Shown here: positions 34,242-45,250 of the stretch, piece by piece
How the letters are laid out: each line of letters opens with the position of its first letter
How positions within the stretch are numbered: the stretch's first letter is position 1
Assembly: GCA_947579605.1 (NCBI GenBank)
Contig: OX388305.1
Location: forward strand, 21,279,542-21,343,541
Reading direction: 5' to 3'
Source of the DNA: Athripsodes cinereus
Lineage: Eukaryota; Arthropoda; Insecta; Trichoptera; Leptoceridae
DNA: 64,000 nt
The notes under the pieces: model-generated
What the model was told of the DNA's origin: nothing
What the model saw: only the letters and a program-made list of their open reading frames with translations
Databases searched by the model: none
Program-made: the position numbers and the translations under genes

Positions 34242-34246
<5 letters not shown>
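34062..34246. mobile_element. 185-bp MITE with 25-bp perfect TIRs
   Basis: ATGAGGTGAAGGTTTTACTC... at 34062-34086 is exactly complementary to 34222-34246. The interior is relatively GC-rich with no ORF. TA on both outer edges could be the target duplication. A (TA)n run begins at the right edge (34246-34274). Confidence 0.75.
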
Positions 34247-34274
<28 letters not shown>

Positions 34275-34279
<5 letters not shown>

Positions 34280-35017
34280 GAATATAGGTAGAAAAACGCA
34301 ATTCTTTCCCATATAATAAATTTATTACAAGTTGTCTTCCAAATTCAAATCCACCATTAAACTACGAGATAATAACATTGGGCACACCTTTATTGTGCAT
34401 TATTTTTCATATTATTATTTTATTAAGTATAATGATATTTTGTCCTTCACCTACATTAGAACATAACATAATACGAGTACCTACGTACATCAGAGAAAAA
34501 TGTTGGTAATTTTTGTCGTCAGAAATGCCCACATTATAATATAGCAATACATAGCAATACATATGGTTCGCATTATAAAAATAATAGGAAGGCTCTTTTA
34601 CCTTGAATTTACTTTATGTTTCTGGATATAAGAATAGTTATTCTTTTTTATTTAGGCTTGGCAACCCTGTTTCATCGTAAGTAATATTTAGCTGATTAGT
34701 ATACGTTGCTCGGGTATTGCTACATTTCAAAATGGGATGTCTAAGCAATTGACATTGCATTAGTTGTATCACTTGTTCTCTTTTATACAATAAAGAAGAA
34801 AATATCATAAAGTGTAACGAATTCTGAGGAGAATTTAAGCCCAACATGCTACAGTTAAGTTTACGATTTTATTTTAAGTTTTCAGTCACATATCAACGTG
34901 TAATTATTTTATTTAATTAATTGTGTCGGTGCTCACGGAGTACAATTCCATAATTATATAATTTGAAACAAGTATTTCTTTCTACTATAGATTATTGATT
35001 CCGAGAGAGACGTCTTT
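34275..35017. other. AT-rich intronic DNA; possible Penelope-like edge
   Basis: No gene. The minus strand just left of 35018 reads TCGAAAGACGTCTCTCTCGG, which resembles the GTCGAAA-type ends of Penelope-like elements, but this is motif-level only. Confidence 0.35.
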
Positions 35018-35087
35018 CGACTTATCAGGTCATTATCAATCTGATTGATAATGATCATTATCAAATTGATAATGACCTGATAAGTCG
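35018..35087. repeat. Nested perfect palindromes
   Basis: CGACTTATCAGGTCATTATC(AAT) at 35018-35040 is exactly complementary to 35065-35087. The spacer itself contains a 20-bp perfect palindrome TTGATAATGATCATTATCAA at 35045-35064. The DNA or RNA could fold as a hairpin within a hairpin. Confidence 0.95.
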
Positions 35088-35098
35088 TCGTTGAAAGA

Positions 35099-35262
35099 GT
35101 TCGTCGGTAGCCTGGAGGTAGAGTCTCGGCCTCGTGAACATGGGGTCGATGGTTCGATACCAGGTGCCGGCAAACTCCCCTTTCACGACACAAGCTTTTA
35201 GTAGCTTACTGTGAAAGGTGTATAAGGTTGTATTTAGGTTAGTAGAAAAAAACATTTGTTTC
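35099..35262 (+). mobile_element. tRNA-derived SINE, family B
   Basis: GTTCGTCGGTAGCCTGGAGG with box A-like TAGCCTGGAGGT (35108-35119), box B GGTTCGATACC (35151-35161, one change), GTGCCGGCAAACTCCCCTTT, and GGTGTATAAGGTTGTATTTA, ending in a short A-run. It starts 12 bp after the nested palindrome. Confidence 0.85.
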
Positions 35263-35733
35263 AAATTACATTTTTTTTTTAAATAAATCTTGAGTTCTGG
35301 ATTCATGCTACCAAAATTGTCCAAATAATTTAGAAATTCGTCTTTCACAATACATAAATTTCAGAACTATAGAAATGGTTTTTGTTATTAATTATTTTAG
35401 ATATTTACACTATTAAAATATCTAATATTAGCTGTTTTTTTGAGTAGGTATAGATATGAATAATAACTATAAAAGTTACTATTTTCCGTTGTTTAAGTCT
35501 TTAAAATTATAATTATTTTACACGTATATCGGTATGGTACATCTCTCAGTCTGTAGTCCTATAAATGACAGACGTTAATTGTTAGGTAATTCATTTTAGA
35601 GTTACATAATATTCCACTTCATACTAAACTGTTAATATTTTGTATTTGAAAAACGTATTTAATCATTAAAGGCACATTTTAAAGACAATCATTTTCACCA
35701 CGAATTCATAATTGAAGGAGACACACCATACAC
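35263..35733. other. AT-rich intronic DNA, nothing seen
   Basis: No feature recognised up to the LTR element. Confidence 0.4.
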
Positions 35734-38292
35734 TGCTACGCATTAAATAATCGCTGCGGAAAAGTTCATACTGGCTAATGTTCCTACAGTCATTTGTTGT
35801 CTGTGAGTCTTCCGTAATAATAATAATAATTGTACGTTACAAGGAACACGTGACTGGCTGATGCTTCGATCTGCACACGGCACCACATCGTATGATTCTC
35901 AAGCCCTTGAAGAATAACCGTTAAACGTGCCTGTTCCTCCTCGCGTCGCTTGCAAGCAAATTCAGTTACCCGCAAACCATGGCATAGGTTGGACGAAAGA
36001 AGGGTTTGTCCCTTCCCGCCTTAGTCGCGAATAGCGATGTGCGTAACTCCGACACAATAATTATGTAATAGTACTTAACTTCGTAATGTGATAAACAAGT
36101 GTGTTGCCCTCTGTTGTACGTAAAACAATTCTTATTGTGTGTCGTTAATAATGTACTTTAAATATCTGTGTTAGTTTTACGTGCGCGACCAATCTTACCG
36201 CCAATATCAAGGAACAATAGTAACGATTAATAATTAATAGTAATTAATAAATTGAATAATGTTATGGACAAGCTTATATTCTCTTTGAGTTATATATACA
36301 TGGCGATTCATGTGGTGATAATGATAATAATTGGAAGTTTTGAGTATAATAACAATATATGTTGGTTTTGGGCGTGGTTTTTGCTGTTGCCGCCATTATT
36401 CATAACCGTGTGAAATTAGATAATCCATTGTTTCTGAACAAATATTCTATGTTAGGAATCATGAACAGTCACATAAACTGTTCTTTCTACTTTCCCAGTA
36501 TTGTGAATTTGATTGAAACTGCGAATGTGTTCCTAAATCTTCAGCGTGTACAGCTTCACCTCGGATAGTCAGTATATCGCGTAGCGGTGATTTACCGATA
36601 TAACTCGCATTACAATGTGAACTGGGTAATACTCTAGTAACTTCTCCGGTCCATACCCTTGTCAAAAGAGTGATTAAAAGACTAGCTGAGTATATCTGAA
36701 AGGAATATTGAAATAGTGACGCCTTCTTCCTTTGACACTGAGAATAGTGTTGTAACGTATAATATTGCTCTTATCACTTGAGAAGTAGTGATCTCTTCGT
36801 CCTGAGGACAGGATCTATCTGATTCTGACACCACCACACCCCTGTACGTCTTTGAGTATAACCAGCGACCGCCATAGTAGCATTAGGGTATGTTTCTTTC
36901 ACGATCCTGCCATCTTCCGTCTATGAGTGCAAAATACGTTAACAATAACATACTTGTCTTTGTGTTATTCTTATCCTGCTCGCCAGTCTAACTGTAAGTG
37001 ACTATATTACTACTGTATATGATGTATATATATTGATAATTTTTTCATAACTGAGTTCATATTATCATTGAACTATCTATATATTAATTTTCCGTTGTGT
37101 ATATTAATTTTCCGTTGTGTAATAATTTAAGATTTTGAGTTTGAATGAAGAATGAATGATTCCAATTAAATATTTATAAATCACTTGATAAACCAGGTAT
37201 TGATTTATATTGTAATACCAAGGATGGTGTATTTGATAATTGCCCTTGTTTGTTTTATTGTCTCAGTCCGAATATGGTATAACTTTCATAACTTTGTATA
37301 TTGAACGGAATGTTATTCCCTACAAATTTACTTTGAAAATAACTGTCTTGTTATGTAATGTATATGTTTACACAATAAATGTAAATCACTTACCATCCGA
37401 TATCTTTCTGTTGAGATCCATTTTATATATACCCGCCAGTAGATTCAATACTCTTAATAATACTAAAGTACATCTCTCCGCCTCCTTGTATATAGTCTTC
37501 CAATAACCTAGTTATACTTGGAGTAGTTATGTCACAAAGGTTCAATTCCTTGATCAACCAATGGATGAAAGACCCTATTATTTTACTATGAAAGCAACAA
37601 AGAGTTAAAGGAATGGCTCCACTGATGGAAATAATATATCCACTTTCTTGGAAAGGTCTGATGTACTTATGATAATCTTTGTTCCAATTGATATAATTTT
37701 TGATGGTTTACTTGGAGATATTTATCTATAATTTTACTCAAGAAAAGATATAAGTAGAATCTTTGCAATATAAAGTATACTAACAGAAGAAACATTATTG
37801 CTGAAATTACCTATGTATTCTATAATGATATGATGACCATAAGAAAATGATGAAACCGAAGGATAAAGAATTCTCTGAACTTTACGTAAGTATAATATGT
37901 ATAATTGAAGTATGTAACTGACACCCACACACAATGCATTCCTCTTGCAGACTAAGTAGAATCATACCCTAGACATGAACTTGAGCCAAAATATTAATCT
38001 GTTTTACTTGCAAATATAACTGTAACTTTCTCTATATAATATAATTAATTTTCTATGTGTTTCGCTTACGTACATTGCAAAATGTATGTAGCGAAGCTGG
38101 GGGTTACGAGCCAAATTTATATACTTTTCTTATGTACATTTCATGTAAATTCATTTCTTAAATATTCTTGATAATTTCTCTTTTGATAATAATGTATGTA
38201 ATGATATGATGCGATCGTCCAAGTGGACGAAATCGTATCAATTTGTGTGCTCGTCCGTGGATGTAGCAAGGTGGGCGGACGTGTACGTGACA
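35734..38292 (+). repeat. 5' LTR, 2559 bp
   Basis: Begins TGCTACGC and ends GTGACA. Contains an internal 20-bp tandem duplication (ATATTAATTTTCCGTTGTGT, about 37082-37121) and a GC-richer first 300 bp. The several open frames of 60-90 codons recur identically in the 3' LTR only because the LTRs are the same sequence; none resembles a protein. Confidence 0.9.
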
Positions 38293-38294
38293 TT

Positions 38295-38313
38295 TGGGCA
38301 GCTCGTCCTGGAT
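38295..38313 (+). other. Primer binding site candidate (tRNA-Pro-like)
   Basis: TGGGCAGCTCGTCCTGGAT starts two bases after the 5' LTR. It resembles TGGGGGCTCGTCCGGGAT, the complement of the tRNA-Pro 3' end, with one inserted base and a few changes. Position is exactly where a PBS is expected; the tRNA identity is tentative. Confidence 0.5.
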
Positions 38314-39379
38314 CGTACAACTCGCATAGTTGTTGGCCCGAAAATTTTAAATGTATTGTGTGGTGAATATGCCTAATCGTGAAGTTCAGAATTCTTATCT
38401 TTGTTGTGTAATTATGTGTATTGATATTAATTGAAAATGTAATAATTTGATGTGTGTATGTATATGAAAACAATTTTAAAAAATGAAACAGGAATCGTGA
38501 AATAAATAATTTAAATGTCCGTATTTAAAAAATAAATGTATTGGTGTATAGCGCAAGCGTTTGTCGCGAGTATTGTTATAATGTAAAGTAAAGAATCGAT
38601 GCCGTATGAGAAAGAATTGTATTGTAGAGAATATTCCATCGTAATGTTTCGTATTAAGCGGTAAGCAAAACATCGCAAACCGACCAACATAACATAATGA
38701 ATATTAAAATATAGTGTGTATCTAAAATACATCGCGCGCTAAGAAAAGACTGTTATCAGTAGAGACCGCAATAATAATATTATACCGTAGTTGTGCGTCG
38801 CGAGAAACGAGCGGTGTGCGAAAGGTGGTATACATAACTATGCAGCGTATAGTATGTACCTATACGTCGCAAGAGAGAAAGAGACATCATACAACCTACC
38901 TCAACATTGTAATAGAAATATTCACGCGCGAAAACGGGAACTCCGCTTTACTAGTAAAATGTATAGTTGAAAATAATAATATTGGAATGAAACGAAATAT
39001 GTACCTACCTATGCTGTGGTATGTATAGTGAACCATTTCGTACAAGGAACTTTGTTTTACCGATAAACAGAATTTTGTTGTTATGTTATTTTGATAGTAA
39101 ATTCATTTTCGAACTGAGAATAAAAATCGATATTAAATTGAATTAAAATTTTTTGAAACAGTAAAATGTTGCATTTGGAATAAATATTTTTATTGAACTC
39201 TTGGAGAAATAATATTAAAGGAGCGTTGTTGTATAAAATTATGCGTAGTAGAGTTTTGATAAGAATATTATATATGCGTACGTAGTGATGTGACGAAATA
39301 ATAATGATGAATAATATTAAATAAATAATTTTTGTTTTGAGAAAATTAAAGTTAAAAAATAAATCGAAATGAATAATGT

Positions 39380-39690
39380 TAACCCTTCACGACCGTTCAC
39401 GAAATTTGAAATATAAATACACTTAACCCTTAGTGAAGCATGACCGAATTTATCAACCCTTTGTGAACAATAATTGAAATTTTTTTTAATGTCAAGTTGT
39501 GAACTATAACTGAATTTTTGAATTTAGTTAAGAAACAGTTAACCCTTTGATGACCATCGTTGAAAATTTTGACATTAACGTAAATAGTAGAATGATGTTT
39601 TGTATTTTTTTTTGGAAATTAAAGAAGTAACCATGTAACGATGTAGAATCTTTTTTTGCTGTTGAATATTAACCCTTTGTGTTCGGAATT
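39380..39690 (+). repeat. Degenerate TTAACCCTTTGTGAA repeats
   Basis: TAACCCTTCACGACC, TTAACCCTTAGTGAA, CAACCCTTTGTGAAC, TTAACCCTTTGATGACC and TAACCCTTTGTGTTC are spaced irregularly (about 30-130 bp), with GAATTT-like blocks between. Specific to the LARD interior. Confidence 0.6.
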
Positions 39691-41467
39691 TGTTATCTTT
39701 TGTGAAGTAATTAATTTTCTTGAAATGTAATGATGTGACTTTTGCGGCTTATTATCATCGTGAAATATTGAAGTAACCTATGCCTTGTTTATTTGAGAAC
39801 TGAGTCCGATTAGTGAATTATTCCGTTAAGGTAAACTAACGAACGCTCTTTGATAAAAAAATGAGTTATGTTTATGTAATATGTAAAGCCGTGATAGGAG
39901 AGATGTGTTTAAATACTTTTTTGTGACCTTTTTGTGTAATCAATATAGAGACGATGTTATCTGGATGTGTGAAAGATAAATCGTAATGCTCTTTTTGATG
40001 AATGTAGACAATGTGATTGCTAATCGTTCATGCCTATTATTTTGAAGTTTGAGTTTATATGACGTTTAATTCCGCGTAGGACACGTAGTAATCTCTTATG
40101 AATTGTAATTGGAAATGTTTGGATGTGGTATATCCTTGTTGAATTAAATAATTTTGGTGACTTTATGTAAAGTTGTTTATGTTGCTTGAATACATTGGAA
40201 AATGTGATAGAACATTTTGACATTGAACGGAATGGCTTATGAAAGACACAGAATAAAACCTGTAGTGGAATGTTGGCTACAGATATTCAATGGGATAATT
40301 TTAATTAATTGTATGTTAGTGAATAAAGATGATGTATGAATCTGTTTATGAAAGGTGTGCCCTGAATGAAGAAGTAAATGTTGAATTTGAATAATGATGT
40401 ATGTAAAGAATTTATTGAACTTGTAACTTGTATATTGTGTAGCAAAGATCGAAAGTTGTTCAATGTATTTGTCATGTATTAAGCCTGTGTGAGGGTAGCT
40501 CCCTCTGAGATTATCTCTATGTGAGAAATCTGTCTCTGTGTGAGAATTGTGACTATGTGATATGCGTAGAAGGATTTGACGCCAATAATGAATATCGGTT
40601 ACTGTAAATGTGATTGCAGTTTTCGTGATTGACCATTATGTCATGTCTGCGTGTAAATTGTTTTTTTATATGTATATGTCCCTATTATGTATGATTTCTT
40701 TCTGTGCTTTGCCAATATCTTTGTATGGTACATGGTACATGAAATCACTTGTATATGAGTGCTATTAAGCTTAATGGGTAAAATGAAGCGTAAATGTGGT
40801 ATCTCTAATTCCATCTATACACAATTGTTTATATTTATTTAGATCCCTTTATGTTACTTTTCCAATGGCTTGCCGGATACATGTAACTGGAATCGAAAAT
40901 GATGTAAACCAACTTCTTAAGTATGTAACTTTTGTTTTATATGTTTGTCATGTTTAAAATGTTAACTTGTCGTCGATCGTAGTAAATGAATCCATCAATG
41001 AAACGTACGTATATTGATAAATTGAAAGGAATAATTTTATCATCAATGTAAAACGAACCGTATATTGTAACGTAATAACGATCCTGAGTTTCTATAAAAT
41101 TGTATTGTAAAATGTTTAAAGTTGTTGTTTTCATAACCTGTGTTTTTCATATACATGCACATATGCACATGTCTATATATATACACACCTCTATGTACTA
41201 TTATATTGTTATGATTGTAGCTCTCAAACTTTTGATAGGAGCCCCTTACTAAAACAACCAATGTGAATTTTGTGTTATTATTAAGAAGTGTAAGTCAAAA
41301 TATGAAAACAGTTCGCATCTATTTTGACTATGGGCAATTTACCGCGAGTGCTTAATAATAATAATTGAACGGGCTATAGGATGTAAGAAACATTGTAATA
41401 GTATATAAGCTACCATTTTTTGAATTGTTTGTCTGTAATTGGGTACCTATGTAGTTGCTTATGTATC

Positions 41468-41575
41468 CAATGGTTCTCAACTTTTTATGTAACCAGTGGT
41501 ACTCAACTTTTCATGTAACCAGTGGTTCTCAACTTTTTTTTTGTAGTAGTTCTCAACTTTTTTTTGTATAATTGA
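41468..41575 (+). repeat. 26-bp tandem repeat AGTGGTTCTCAACTTTT..
   Basis: Four units at about 41468, 41494, 41520 and 41547 share (AG)TGGTTCTCAACTTTT followed by ATGTAACC in the first two or three. The motif resembles hAT transposon termini (CAGTGGTTCTCAA...). It lies 40 bp upstream of the polypurine tract. A similar single block (TAGCTCTCAAACTTTTGAT) is at 41218-41236. Confidence 0.8.
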
Positions 41576-41610
41576 GGAACTTGAAAATTTGTCGTTTCTC
41601 TTCAAATTTT

Positions 41611-41632
41611 CAAGAGGGGCCGAAAGGGAGAA
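41611..41632 (+). other. Polypurine tract
   Basis: AAGAGGGGCCGAAAGGGAGA(A) immediately precedes the 3' LTR, the expected site of plus-strand priming. Confidence 0.75.
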
Positions 41633-44206
41633 TGCTACGCATTAAATAATCGCTGCGGAAAAGTTCATACTGGCTAATGTTCCTACAGTCATTTGTTGTC
41701 TGTGAGTCTTCCGTAATAATAATAATAATTGTACGTTACAAGGAACACGTGACTGGCTGATGCTTCGATCTGCACACGGCACCACATCGTATGATTCTCA
41801 AGCCCTTGAAGAATAACCGTTAAACGTGCCTGTTCCTCCTCGCGTCGCTTGCAAGCAAATTCAGTTACCCGCAAACCATGGCATAGGTTGGACGAAAGAA
41901 GGGTTTGTCCCTTCCCGCCTTAGTCGCGAATAGCGATGTGCGTAACTCCGACACAATAATAATACTAACAATAATTATGTAATAGTACTTAACTTCGTAA
42001 TGTGATAAACAAGTGTGTTGCCCTCTGTTGTACGTAAAACAATTCTTATTGTGTGTCGTTAATAATGTACTTTAAATATCTGTGTTAGTTTTACGTGCGC
42101 GACCAATCTTACCGCCAATATCAAGGAACAATAGTAACGATTAATAATTAATAGTAATTAATAAATTGAATAATGTTATGGACAAGCTTATATTCTCTTT
42201 GAGTTATATATACATGGCGATTCATGTGGTGATAATGATAATAATTGGAAGTTTTGAGTATAATAACAATATATGTTGGTTTTGGGCGTGGTTTTTGCTG
42301 TTGCCGCCATTATTCATAACCGTGTGAAATTAGATAATCCATTGTTTCTGAACAAATATTCTATGTTAGGAATCATGAACAGTCACATAAACTGTTCTTT
42401 CTACTTTCCCAGTATTGTGAATTTGATTGAAACTGCGAATGTGTTCCTAAATCTTCAGCGTGTACAGCTTCACCTCGGATAGTCAGTATATCGCGTAGCG
42501 GTGATTTACCGATATAACTCGCATTACAATGTGAACTGGGTAATACTCTAGTAACTTCTCCGGTCCATACCCTTGTCAAAAGAGTGATTAAAAGACTAGC
42601 TGAGTATATCTGAAAGGAATATTGAAATAGTGACGCCTTCTTCCTTTGACACTGAGAATAGTGTTGTAACGTATAATATTGCTCTTATCACTTGAGAAGT
42701 AGTGATCTCTTCGTCCTGAGGACAGGATCTATCTGATTCTGACACCACCACACCCCTGTACGTCTTTGAGTATAACCAGCGACCGCCATAGTAGCATTAG
42801 GGTATGTTTCTTTCACGATCCTGCCATCTTCCGTCTATGAGTGCAAAATACGTTAACAATAACATACTTGTCTTTGTGTTATTCTTATCCTGCTCGCCAG
42901 TCTAACTGTAAGTGACTATATTACTACTGTATATGATGTATATATATTGATAATTTTTTCATAACTGAGTTCATATTATCATTGAACTATCTATATATTA
43001 ATTTTCCGTTGTGTATATTAATTTTCCGTTGTGTAATAATTTAAGATTTTGAGTTTGAATGAAGAATGAATGATTCCAATTAAATATTTATAAATCACTT
43101 GATAAACCAGGTATTGATTTATATTGTAATACCAAGGATGGTGTATTTGATAATTGCCCTTGTTTGTTTTATTGTCTCAGTCCGAATATGGTATAACTTT
43201 CATAACTTTGTATATTGAACGGAATGTTATTCCCTACAAATTTACTTTGAAAATAACTGTCTTGTTATGTAATGTATATGTTTACACAATAAATGTAAAT
43301 CACTTACCATCCGATATCTTTCTGTTGAGATCCATTTTATATATACCCGCCAGTAGATTCAATACTCTTAATAATACTAAAGTACATCTCTCCGCCTCCT
43401 TGTATATAGTCTTCCAATAACCTAGTTATACTTGGAGTAGTTATGTCACAAAGGTTCAATTCCTTGATCAACCAATGGATGAAAGACCCTATTATTTTAC
43501 TATGAAAGCAACAAAGAGTTAAAGGAATGGCTCCACTGATGGAAATAATATATCCACTTTCTTGGAAAGGTCTGATGTACTTATGATAATCTTTGTTCCA
43601 ATTGATATAATTTTTGATGGTTTACTTGGAGATATTTATCTATAATTTTACTCAAGAAAAGATATAAGTAGAATCTTTGCAATATAAAGTATACTAACAG
43701 AAGAAACATTATTGCTGAAATTACCTATGTATTCTATAATGATATGATGACCATAAGAAAATGATGAAACCGAAGGATAAAGAATTCTCTGAACTTTACG
43801 TAAGTATAATATGTATAATTGAAGTATGTAACTGACACCCACACACAATGCATTCCTCTTGCAGACTAAGTAGAATCATACCCTAGACATGAACTTGAGC
43901 CAAAATATTAATCTGTTTTACTTGCAAATATAACTGTAACTTTCTCTATATAATATAATTAATTTTCTATGTGTTTCGCTTACGTACATTGCAAAATGTA
44001 TGTAGCGAAGCTGGGGGTTACGAGCCAAATTTATATACTTTTCTTATGTACATTTCATGTAAATTCATTTCTTAAATATTCTTGATAATTTCTCTTTTGA
44101 TAATAATGTATGTAATGATATGATGCGATCGTCCAAGTGGACGAAATCGTATCAATTTGTGTGCTCGTCCGTGGATGTAGCAAGGTGGGCGGACGTGTAC
44201 GTGACA
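41633..44206 (+). repeat. 3' LTR, 2574 bp
   Basis: Same sequence as the 5' LTR except a 15-bp length difference near 41958-41975, where AATAATACTAACAAT is extra. Followed by the ACAC target duplication at 44207-44210. Confidence 0.9.
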
Positions 44207-44210
44207 ACAC

Positions 44211-44590
44211 CTTGATAACGAGGAAGCCTAAGGACATTCATTAATCCAAAATCCTACACTTATAAAAATCCTATCCCCCCCCCGAACCTGCCACAGTAGA
44301 TAGATCAAAGGACTGACTAGACGAAATACTCCCATGTGTGGAATCTGTCGACTAAACTACTTGAATGTCCCTCTAGCCGAGAGAAGCAAATACAGTTATA
44401 AAATATTATAAAAAATATATATAAGGGATACATAAATACAATATCGGGAAAAAAGTTATTTTTATCTAAATACATAAATAAAGAAGTGAAAGATTCTTTA
44501 ATAAATTATTACTAGACACGGAAAGAAATATGTTTTTACTTTGATACAAAGACATAGTTTATGTACACAAATAAAAAAATAATTTAAATA
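44211..44590. other. AT-rich intronic DNA, nothing seen
   Basis: Includes a C-run near 44276-44282; no element or gene recognised. Confidence 0.4.
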
Positions 44591-45250
44591 ATCCTTTGCA
44601 AACAATAGGTCTCTTCGTCTTTCCTTTAAGTTTTCATGAGTCCCATAAAAGGTAGATTTTCATAAAATGTTGTCATGGGAGTATTGTAAATTTGGTACTT
44701 GTGTCGCCATCTCTGGAAATCCGGTGGAAGCACTGGCCGCCCTATCCAGAGATAACGTAAATTCCTTTTGATCTTAAGATAAAACAGATTCCTTCTTGAC
44801 CCTCTTCCGTTCGAGTCAGGCATTTTGGATCAGTCTATCTCCGTTCGCCTTACAATAGGCAACGGAGATACGCACTCAAAAAAAGAATCCATCTTCCTTT
44901 TTTCTTCATCAATAAACTGTGAGTGTCACATAGTGAATAATTCTGTGTAAAAATGTGAAATGTTTTGTGTAGGTATACAAAAAAAAAAGAATTAACTTGT
45001 GTTCTTAAATAAACTATTTGTTCTACCATCCTTGTGTTTTTTCACTGACAAACATTCTCATACATTTACCCAACGACACCCCTGAGAAAGTTTCAGTAAT
45101 CTGCCGATTATGAGCAAGCTGGTGGAAATCTGGCTACAATGTTCCGAATACAACCTTTGACATCATCGATTCTGCAACGAGGTATGCCACACTTGCCGAA
45201 TCTCGGAATTGACAAATAAAAAAGTCATCTAGCATGTTCATTACATGAAA
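44591..45250 (+). mobile_element. SINE-like family A, split by a solo LTR
   Basis: 44591-44670 matches the family A head (GGTCTCTTCGTCTTTCCTTT, AGTTTTCATGAGTCC, AAAAGGTAGATTTTC). 45139-45250 continues with TTCTGCAACGAGGTATGCCA and CATGTTCATTACATG. The missing join is exactly the solo LTR at 44671-45138. Confidence 0.7.
44671..45138 (+). mobile_element. Solo LTR, 468 bp
   Basis: Starts TGTCATGGGAG and ends GGCTACA, with ATGT on both sides (44667-44670 and 45139-45142). TG...CA ends plus a 4-bp target duplication fit a gypsy-type LTR. An AATAAA at about 45007-45012 followed by a TTGTTCT region gives a plausible poly(A) site. No internal region is attached, so it arose by LTR-LTR recombination. 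The 65-codon minus-strand open frame inside is incidental. Confidence 0.8.

Larger units (their letters stand above)
38293..41632 (+). other. LARD interior, non-coding
   Basis: 3340 bp between the LTRs. No frame over about 75 codons lies wholly inside and none shows retroelement motifs (no CCHC, DTG, YXDD or integrase HHCC). The sequence shows its own internal repetition at 39380-39690 and 41468-41575. It may carry packaging or dimerisation signals; that is inference. Confidence 0.8.
35734..44206 (+). mobile_element. LARD-like non-autonomous LTR retrotransposon, complete
   Basis: Two direct copies of a ~2.56-kb sequence (35734-38292 and 41633-44206) start TGCTACGCATT and end TACGTGACA, with TG...CA termini. 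ACAC precedes the left copy and follows the right copy, a 4-bp target duplication. A primer-binding-site candidate follows the left LTR and a purine tract precedes the right one, fixing the orientation as plus. The 3340-bp interior has no recognisable gag, protease, RT, RNase H or integrase and no long ORF. LTRs with a sizeable non-coding interior define LARD-type elements, which must be mobilised in trans. The LTRs have equal reading frames throughout apart from a 15-bp indel, so insertion was recent. Confidence 0.9.

Noticed and set aside
35096..35170. Possible functional tRNA gene
   Set aside because: A and B boxes are present but the cloverleaf stems do not form and the same tail recurs in several copies; it is a SINE head.
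35790..38473. Five short frames that recur identically 5.9 kb downstream
   Set aside because: Identity is due to the LTR duplication; none shows protein features and they overlap on both strands.
41216..41575. Complete hAT transposon inside the LARD
   Set aside because: Only end-like motifs in tandem; no inverted partner end or 8-bp duplication was found.
44626..44823. 65-codon minus frame
   Set aside because: Lies within the solo LTR and has no protein similarity.
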